DNA of 64,000 nt from Chloroflexota bacterium (lineage in GTDB: Bacteria > Chloroflexota > Chloroflexia > Chloroflexales > Herpetosiphonaceae): the NCBI GenBank assembly GCA_020161265.1, contig JAIUOC010000009.1, positions 186,001-250,000 of the forward strand, read 5' to 3'. A model generated the notes under the pieces. The model saw nothing but the letters and a program-made list of their open reading frames with translations, searched no databases and was not told where the DNA came from. The position numbers were made by a program, and so were the translations under genes. Each line of letters opens with the position of its first letter. Position 1 is the stretch's first letter. This document shows positions 58,566 through 64,000 of this stretch, piece after piece.

Positions 58566-60239
58566 TTAGATTTCGAGTTTGGCGCGGGCAGTACCACCGC
58601 GACCGCCTTGGATGGTCAATTCAATCACCCCAGGATTGGGCACATGCACCACCCATTCGACTTTGCTACGATCAGTGGTTGAGCCATTGCTAAAGCCAAA
58701 GAACGAAACCCGTCCAGAGCGACCTTCCAAATCGCCAATCGTTGTTTTGGCTTGGCCTAGTTTGAGGCTTGCTCCTTCAGGCAAGTTCAGCAAGGCTTCG
58801 AGTGGCAAGGTGGCTTTACGTTCGCGGCCTTTTTGCGAACCATAACTTGGCAAATAACCCTCATTTTGCACCACTGCTTGCAGCCGATAGACATTATCGC
58901 CCAAGGCCTCAAGCTCAAAGCTGCTAATCGTGGTGAATGGAGCAATCGCGGCATGAGCTAAGGCAAATTGGGTTACAGGCGCAATCGTTTCAAGCAATTT
59001 GGCTGGTGGTGGATTACGGAAGGCATACATCGGATGCCAGCCGCCGATTTCAACTGGGCCAAGTTGAGGATGCTCGAAAGCTGTCCAATTGTAGAAGCAC
59101 AAGCCCTCGCCATGCTGATCAACCCATTGCATAATTTTAAGATCATCTTCTTCAGGGTGCTCTTTGAACCACTCGATAAATTTGCGATCTTTGATCCCTG
59201 CCGAACCAACTAAATCCCAAAATTCGACTGTCCAGGCAAACATACCCAAGTGATCGTAGACCCAATCATCAAACACCCCGGTAATCACATCTTTGGGGTG
59301 GTAACGAAAATCGTGGTAGACCGAAACGCTAGGCCAGCCAGTTAACTCGGTTCCATGCTTGCCCAACGCCTTAAACACATCAAGATCGTGCAAATTCATC
59401 TGATCATCAGCGCGGTCGCCATACGGTCGTAGTAGCACGCCCGAATAGGTGTGGTAGGTCAAGCCACTATGAATTTCGGGGTGATCGACGATAAATTGCA
59501 CCACAGCACGGATTTCTGGCTCAGAGGTTGGGTAGGGGCCAGCGCCATATTGCTCAGCTTCAGGCCGCCAATCAACTGGAAAGTTACGGTTGATATCCAA
59601 GCCTTCGACTGCACGACTCAGTTTGATATTGACCCCATCGTAATTTTGAATCAAGCCTTCGGGCAGAATTCGATAGTAGGTGCCGCCAATTTCATGGGGC
59701 TTGCGTTTGACCATCACCCGTGGATCATGCTCGGAAACCCGCCAATCGCCGTTGGGATCAACCAAGCGCATCTGCAAAATAATCCCATCGCCGTTGATGT
59801 CTTCTTGATACAAGCCATCGATGCGTTCAGCATAGGGATAAGGCCGCACGCTCGAACGCACCACATAGGGCGTGGTTAAGGCGCGTTCAGCTCCATCAGG
59901 ATTGAAGCGTGGCAAAATGTAAAAGGTCGTGCGATCAAGCAACCGCGTACATTCGGCATCGTTGCCATAACCTTTGAGCAGCGTATCGATCAAATGCAAG
60001 CCAGCCATTGCGCCAGTTACTTCGCTGGCATGAATATTGGCATCAACCCAAAAGGCTGGCTTTTCGCGTGGCCCGCCAGTTGCAGCATTAGTAATGGTCG
60101 CTAACCACAAATCACGGCCTTCATAACTTTTACCAATCGATTGCAAACTAATCAAATCGGGATATTCGGCGGCAAAGCCTTCTAGCGCTTCCACCAACTC
60201 AGCAAACCGATAATAGCGTGTGTAATCAATCTCTGGCAT
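58566..60239 (-). CDS. M14-family zinc carboxypeptidase
   Basis: A 557-residue metallopeptidase. The carboxypeptidase domain starts with YYRFAELVEALEGFAAEYPD; zinc ligands are H70 and E73 (NIHASEVTG) and the third His is in GLTYHTYSG; the catalytic Glu is probably in WTVEFWD. The typical GADxSRNWP-like segment reads GLDINRNFPVDW, with the Arg involved in substrate binding. A C-terminal beta domain (about 440-557) is extra. No signal peptide is evident, so it may be cytoplasmic or exported without one. Start 60239 follows GGAG by 5 bp. It is controlled by the palindromic region upstream. Confidence 0.9.
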   Translation of the reverse strand: MPEIDYTRYYRFAELVEALEGFAAEYPDLISLQSIGKSYEGRDLWLATITNAATGGPREKPAFWVDANIHASEVTGAMAGLHLIDTLLKGYGNDAECTRLLDRTTFYILPRFNPDGAERALTTPYVVRSSVRPYPYAERIDGLYQEDINGDGIILQMRLVDPNGDWRVSEHDPRVMVKRKPHEIGGTYYRILPEGLIQNYDGVNIKLSRAVEGLDINRNFPVDWRPEAEQYGAGPYPTSEPEIRAVVQFIVDHPEIHSGLTYHTYSGVLLRPYGDRADDQMNLHDLDVFKALGKHGTELTGWPSVSVYHDFRYHPKDVITGVFDDWVYDHLGMFAWTVEFWDLVGSAGIKDRKFIEWFKEHPEEDDLKIMQWVDQHGEGLCFYNWTAFEHPQLGPVEIGGWHPMYAFRNPPPAKLLETIAPVTQFALAHAAIAPFTTISSFELEALGDNVYRLQAVVQNEGYLPSYGSQKGRERKATLPLEALLNLPEGASLKLGQAKTTIGDLEGRSGRVSFFGFSNGSTTDRSKVEWVVHVPNPGVIELTIQGGRGGTARAKLEI

Positions 60240-60260
60240 AGCCACTCCATTGCTAACTCT

Positions 60261-60289
60261 ATGCATGATATTGCATATTATGCATTATA
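60261..60289 (-). promoter_or_regulatory. 25-bp near-perfect palindrome and -10 element before the M14 peptidase gene
   Basis: ATGCATGATA (60261-60270), TTGCA (60271-60275) and TATTATGCAT (60276-60285) form a palindrome with one mismatched pair. On the minus strand TATAAT (60289-60284) abuts it, so the palindrome covers the transcription start. This is the position of an operator for a dimeric repressor. Confidence 0.55.
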
Positions 60290-60322
60290 GTACCAAGCTG
60301 ATGCAAGCCCTAATTAAACCAA

Positions 60323-60357
60323 AAAACCCTTGGACGAGTAATTCATCCAAGGGTTTT
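60323..60357. terminator. Terminator of the respiratory operon
   Basis: AAAACCCTTGGA (60323-60334) and TCCAAGGGTTTT (60346-60357) pair perfectly around an 11-base loop. On the minus strand it is followed by TTTTTT and ends the operon after the 226-residue membrane protein. Confidence 0.9.
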
Positions 60358-60375
60358 ACGGGAAATTTCAGCAAT

Positions 60376-61056
60376 TTAGACAGTTGCCGGAGTTTCGCTT
60401 CGCTTACGCAAATTCGAACCAAGCCCACCACCGAGGAACAAGCCCCAGAGCAAGCCCAAGCTCATGGCATGGACAAACACAACCCCACGTACTTCGTCGT
60501 CCCAGCGTGGCAAGAACACAATCACGAAGAATTGGACAACCGGAATAACCATTAAGGCTACGCCCAAGCGCACAAAGCCTTGAGCTACTGGTTGACCGCG
60601 TAAATGATTGCTAAATCCGGTCACAATCCAAGCGATAAAGAAGAAGATTGTAGCAGTCACGATTGGCAACAGCACCAAAATATCGCCGATCGCAATACTG
60701 ACTACTTTGGTTGAGGCCGGAATCGTATCGGCAAGTGCTTGGGTGCCAAAGGTCAAGCCAAAGAACACTGCAACCATGACACCGAGCGTAATCACAAAGG
60801 CAATCAAACCACCGCGAGCAGCTTTGCCCCACAAAACCGCAGTATTGGCCAATACGGCATAGCCGATTGAACAAGCCCACAGCAAGTAGTACATAATATC
60901 TTTTTTAATTTGCAAGCCGGTGGCGAGATCGCCAGCCATATACGGGCCACTGCTGGTCGTCCAGATTGCCCCAAAGATCGTATAGATCAAGGCAAATGGC
61001 ACAAAAATGACCAGATCAAGCATGCTCACGCCTATGTTATTCAACCATTTTTTCAC
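60376..61056 (-). CDS. Unknown polytopic membrane protein of the cytochrome operon
   Basis: A 226-residue protein with about six hydrophobic segments and a short basic C-terminus (RKRSETP). I do not recognise a family. Segments such as LTFGTQALADTIPASTKVVS suggest an extracytoplasmic loop. It is the last gene of the minus-strand operon Rieske-cytochrome b-cytochrome c and lies 60 bp after the cytochrome gene, so it is probably an accessory or subunit of the quinol-cytochrome c reductase. Codon use is as in its neighbours. Confidence 0.7.
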   Translation of the reverse strand: MKKWLNNIGVSMLDLVIFVPFALIYTIFGAIWTTSSGPYMAGDLATGLQIKKDIMYYLLWACSIGYAVLANTAVLWGKAARGGLIAFVITLGVMVAVFFGLTFGTQALADTIPASTKVVSIAIGDILVLLPIVTATIFFFIAWIVTGFSNHLRGQPVAQGFVRLGVALMVIPVVQFFVIVFLPRWDDEVRGVVFVHAMSLGLLWGLFLGGGLGSNLRKRSETPATV

Positions 61057-61116
61057 TGAATGGCCTCCTTAGAAGGCTTTTAGGCTGGCGACAGCATGCC
61101 ATCGCCAGCTCATGCT

Positions 61117-61977
61117 TTAACGAGTCAATGTCTTCAAGTAGGCGATAACTTCGAGAATCTTATCTTCGCTGAGGATCTGGCCTTGAGCAGGCATGACCCC
61201 ATACGAAGCGCCATCTTGAGGATCTGGGCCAACGCCTGGGCCACCACCACCATTCTTGATCCAATCTAGGACGTTTGCTTCATCAACTGGATTGCCGTTG
61301 GGTAGGGTTGTACCAAAGGCTTTAGTGCCACTTTCGCCGAACAAGCCAGCTAAGCCAGGGCCAGCACCGCTTGCATCGGTTTTGCTGTGGCAGCTAATAC
61401 AATAGGTATTAAAGGTTTGCTTGCCAGCTTCTGCCAATGGATCATCCAACGGTGGTTCATTGGGAGTAGCGGTTGGTGGCAAACCAGCTTCAGTTGTGGC
61501 AGACCATGATTTGGCTGAGTCAAGCGCGGATGGAGCGACTGCACCACCTTGCATTGACATCACATATGAGGCAATTGCCTTGATTTGGTCATCGCGCATG
61601 CCTTGCAATTTCCAAGCAGGCATAGCCGTGCCAGTTTTGCCATAGGCAATAATGGCTTCAACATAGTTGCGCAACGAGCCATATTTTTTCTGAATACCGT
61701 TTTCGCGGGTGAAGGCTTCGGTGCCTGGGCCTAAGCGCCCTTGCAAATCCGAAAGCTTTGGCGCGGCCTTATTGCCTGGGCCTTGGCCTTCGCCAGCCAA
61801 GCCGTGGCAGGTGGCACAATATTGTTCGTAGTTGCGCTGCCCGAACTCCAATTGCAAAGCGTCTTGGCGTAAATTGGTAGCATCCAAACGAGCATTGGTT
61901 TGGCCAAACCAGATAAAGCCAAGCAAGGCAACTGTTGCGAGGGTAAACAGCAGCGAAACTGCAATGTTTTTCGTCAT
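61117..61977 (-). CDS. Membrane-anchored dihaem cytochrome c
   Basis: A 286-residue electron carrier. One N-terminal membrane segment (about 5-25) anchors two cytochrome c domains facing outside. Haem-binding motifs are CATCHGLAGEG (domain 1) and CISCHSKTDASG (domain 2); the axial Met residues are probably in GTAMPAWK and YGVMPAQG. It likely plays the role of cytochrome c1, taking electrons from the Rieske protein. The start at 61977 has AAGGAA upstream; a GTG at 62001 is an alternative. Genes on either side are cytochrome b and the unknown membrane protein. Confidence 0.9.
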   Translation of the reverse strand: MTKNIAVSLLFTLATVALLGFIWFGQTNARLDATNLRQDALQLEFGQRNYEQYCATCHGLAGEGQGPGNKAAPKLSDLQGRLGPGTEAFTRENGIQKKYGSLRNYVEAIIAYGKTGTAMPAWKLQGMRDDQIKAIASYVMSMQGGAVAPSALDSAKSWSATTEAGLPPTATPNEPPLDDPLAEAGKQTFNTYCISCHSKTDASGAGPGLAGLFGESGTKAFGTTLPNGNPVDEANVLDWIKNGGGGPGVGPDPQDGASYGVMPAQGQILSEDKILEVIAYLKTLTR

Positions 61978-62037
61978 AGGACGTGTTTCCTTATTCGACA
62001 CGGCCCAAGCAGCAACCTTAGGCCGTGGATAAAAAAC

Positions 62038-63726
62038 TTAGTTTCTTGGTTTCGTATCGCCAACGTGAACAATTCCATTGCGATTCAGGAATTTATATTG
62101 GGTATAGCGGCTCTTTTCGGGAGTTTCAACCAAATTACCTTCGGCATCATAACCCGCCGTTGTCCATTCCATATCCAAGGTCACACGTTTTTGCAGAAGC
62201 CCATCGACTGCTGTTGAGAATCCGGCAGCATCAGTTTTTTGTTGATAGAGCCATGGCTCAATCGTCAAAGTTACCGTTGGGCGAACAAACAACACGTCAT
62301 ATTCAGCCCATTTTTGCACATCGTGCTTGAGTTCGAGCAACATTTCTTTGAAGACGGGCGATAGTGCTTCTGGCAACGGACCTTCGGCTACGCCAAACTC
62401 ACCATCAACAAACGCATCTTTGGTTGCATCGTAATAGACTTTATAGACAAATTTTTCTTGCGGCACTTGGTCGAATGGCACTTCCATGACCCGACCTTCG
62501 CCTTCAACCGGTACATACGACACGGCCAATTCGTTCGAACCGACTTTTTGAATCCCGAAGGCGGGCAAGCCACCATACGAAACTACAATAAAGACGATCA
62601 ACGAAACGATCCCGCCAGCAACCGCAAATTTGCGATCTTTGAAGCGGCGTGAAGGGTTGCGGTCGATGTACGGCAAGAGGAACAGTGCGCCGAAGATGAT
62701 CCCAGCGATGCCCAAGCCCCAAACGATCTTATCACCAAGTTTCAACATCCCTTGCAACCAGAAGAAATACCATGGTGCTTGGGTGTGTTGCGGGGTTTCC
62801 AAAGCGTTGGCGTGATTTTCCAGCTTGGCATCCCAGAAGAAGTTGTTGATAAAGATAAAGGCAAAGGTCAAAACCACAATCACTGCCAATTCAAAGAACA
62901 CTTGATCTGGCAAGAAAGGAATTTTGCGCTTGGTTGGTTTTTTGTTTTCAAACAATTCGTGAATTGGCGAGATTTCTTGCTTGCGCACTGCATAGTAGTG
63001 AATACTGATGAAAATAATCGTCAGCATTGGCAACATAAAGATGTGCAGCAAGTAGAAGCGCAAGAGTGCGCCCGCGCCAATTTCAGCGCCACCACGGAGC
63101 AAGCGGCCAATTGCCGGCCCAACCCCAGGTGCAGCATCGGCCATCGACGAACCAATCGTCACCGCCCAAAACGCCAATTGGTCCCATGGCAAGAGATAGC
63201 CAGAGAACGACAACAATAGCGTCATAAAGAGCAGGATCATCCCCGTAAACCAGATAAACTGGCGCGGAGCTTTATACGAGGCCGTAAAGTAGGTTCGCAG
63301 CATGTGAAGAATCACCACTGCAACCATAAAGTGCGCCCCTAAGCGGTGAACATTCCGCATCAGGCCGCCCAACGGCACATCGTTCATAATCTGGGTCATG
63401 GTGGCGTAGGCTTCGTTGGGCGATGGCGAATAATAGATCATCAAAACGAGACCAGTAATCGCCTCAAGCACAAAGAAGAAAAACGACATCCAGCCAAGCC
63501 CCATGGTGTAGTACCATGCGGTGGCTTCTTCAGATAACGAACGTGGGCGAATGTGATACCAAAAACTATTTGAGTGCACCCGCATCCGTGGGTTTGGGCG
63601 TGGTGCTGGCTCACCACGGAGCGTTTCACGCCACTCCCGTGCCCCCATCGAAGGGAAGAATGAGCGGCCAACCTCGGTTAGCCAGCCACCGAAGCCCTTG
63701 CGCTTGCTTTCAGGCGATACAGCCAT
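62038..63726 (-). CDS. Cytochrome b of a quinol-cytochrome c reductase, fused b6/subunit IV with C-terminal extension
   Basis: A 562-residue membrane protein with both the b6-type four-helix core and the subunit IV part. Haem-ligand histidines are in NVHRLGAHFMVAVVILHMLR and FYLLHIFMLPMLTIIFISIH. The Qo-site motif, usually PEWY, is APWYFFWLQGML here, without the Glu. After the last membrane segment (about 400) comes a ~170-residue soluble tail (with KVYYDATKDAFVDGEFGVAE) not usual in QcrB. It follows the Rieske gene by 27 bp. Quinol is probably menaquinol. Confidence 0.9.
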   Translation of the reverse strand: MAVSPESKRKGFGGWLTEVGRSFFPSMGAREWRETLRGEPAPRPNPRMRVHSNSFWYHIRPRSLSEEATAWYYTMGLGWMSFFFFVLEAITGLVLMIYYSPSPNEAYATMTQIMNDVPLGGLMRNVHRLGAHFMVAVVILHMLRTYFTASYKAPRQFIWFTGMILLFMTLLLSFSGYLLPWDQLAFWAVTIGSSMADAAPGVGPAIGRLLRGGAEIGAGALLRFYLLHIFMLPMLTIIFISIHYYAVRKQEISPIHELFENKKPTKRKIPFLPDQVFFELAVIVVLTFAFIFINNFFWDAKLENHANALETPQHTQAPWYFFWLQGMLKLGDKIVWGLGIAGIIFGALFLLPYIDRNPSRRFKDRKFAVAGGIVSLIVFIVVSYGGLPAFGIQKVGSNELAVSYVPVEGEGRVMEVPFDQVPQEKFVYKVYYDATKDAFVDGEFGVAEGPLPEALSPVFKEMLLELKHDVQKWAEYDVLFVRPTVTLTIEPWLYQQKTDAAGFSTAVDGLLQKRVTLDMEWTTAGYDAEGNLVETPEKSRYTQYKFLNRNGIVHVGDTKPRN

Positions 63727-63753
63727 ACGGAAACTCCTTCGTGACTGGGTAAA

Positions 63754-64000
63754 CTAGCCGTGAGTTAGACCCGTCTTCTTTTTCCCAGTGTCTACAACCA
63801 ATGCGCCATTTTCTAATGTAACCGGAAACTGATCAAGGTTTCGGGGCGCAGGACCAAGCACATAATGGCTGTTACGTTCAAACGTCGAGCCATGACATGG
63901 GCAGATAAAGCGATTTTGTGAAGCTTGGAAGGGAATCAAACAGCCTAAGTGGGTACATACTTGATAGATCGCAATCAAATAGGCACCATCGCCGGTTTCG
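63754..64000 (-). CDS. Rieske iron-sulfur protein (5' end outside the window)
   Basis: The C-terminal 82 residues of a Rieske protein. The [2Fe-2S] ligands are Cys and His in CTHLGC and CPCHGS, at usual spacing. The frame is open to the window edge, so the gene starts beyond 64000, with its membrane anchor presumably there. It would pass electrons from quinol at the cytochrome b Qo site to the dihaem cytochrome c. First visible gene of the operon running leftwards. Confidence 0.93.
   Translation of the reverse strand, partial: ETGDGAYLIAIYQVCTHLGCLIPFQASQNRFICPCHGSTFERNSHYVLGPAPRNLDQFPVTLENGALVVDTGKKKTGLTHG

Overview
The window looks like a chromosomal segment of a Chloroflexota bacterium, most probably Herpetosiphon or a close relative. 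This is inferred from gene content, roughly even base composition, Thr/Pro-repeat surface proteins, class E sortase and intergenic CACGAAGG-type repeats; no marker gene proves it. Almost all genes are intact and most are housekeeping. I see no rRNA, tRNA, insertion sequence, prophage or CRISPR array. Genes run on both strands in short operons separated by clear hairpin terminators.

Region by region: 1-4391 is the rod-shape operon mreB (cut by the window edge), mreC, mreD, mrdA, followed by a nitrilase-family amidase. 5695-7714 is clpP-clpX with a stable hairpin between them. 7858-13231 holds an SDR oxidoreductase, a membrane/spermidine-synthase fusion and a molybdopterin oxidoreductase. 13438-18515 has an RpoD-like sigma factor, an ArsR regulator, a PspC protein, a TetR regulator with the metallo-hydrolase it probably controls (shared operator), hisB and a small membrane protein. 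18558-27215 has a glycosyltransferase, an OmpR-type two-component pair, a DM13 lipoprotein with tandem repeats, an MFS exporter, an S10 peptidase and protoporphyrinogen oxidase. 27303-34522 is a minus-strand operon of two large histidine kinases and a Thr/Pro-rich surface protein, without a response regulator. 34669-39678 encodes an acidic unknown protein, an RDD protein, a small holin-like membrane protein and a secreted subtilisin.

39800-53442 is the most interesting stretch. It contains an ECF sigma/anti-sigma pair and a GAF-PAS kinase with a NarL-type regulator. Next comes a compact RiPP locus: a PqqD-like recognition protein, a radical SAM/SPASM enzyme, a 56-residue precursor peptide, an HprK-like kinase and an S26-like peptidase. 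A gingipain-like C25 peptidase follows directly, then a class E sortase and its likely IPATG substrate. The precursor (45438-45608) has a leader fitting the YxxPx(L/I)xxxG recognition motif and a Ser/Thr-rich tail with three cysteines. I read this as an uncharacterised radical SAM peptide pathway next to a cell-surface assembly module.

53501-58501 is mainly information processing: a RusA-like nuclease, infC (apparent AUC start, structured leader)-rpmI-rplT, an rRNA/tRNA methyltransferase, an esterase and purF. 58566-60239 is an M14 carboxypeptidase behind a 25-bp palindrome. 60376-64000 is a minus-strand respiratory operon: Rieske protein (cut by the window edge), cytochrome b with an unusual quinol-site motif and C-terminal extension, a dihaem cytochrome c and an unknown membrane protein.
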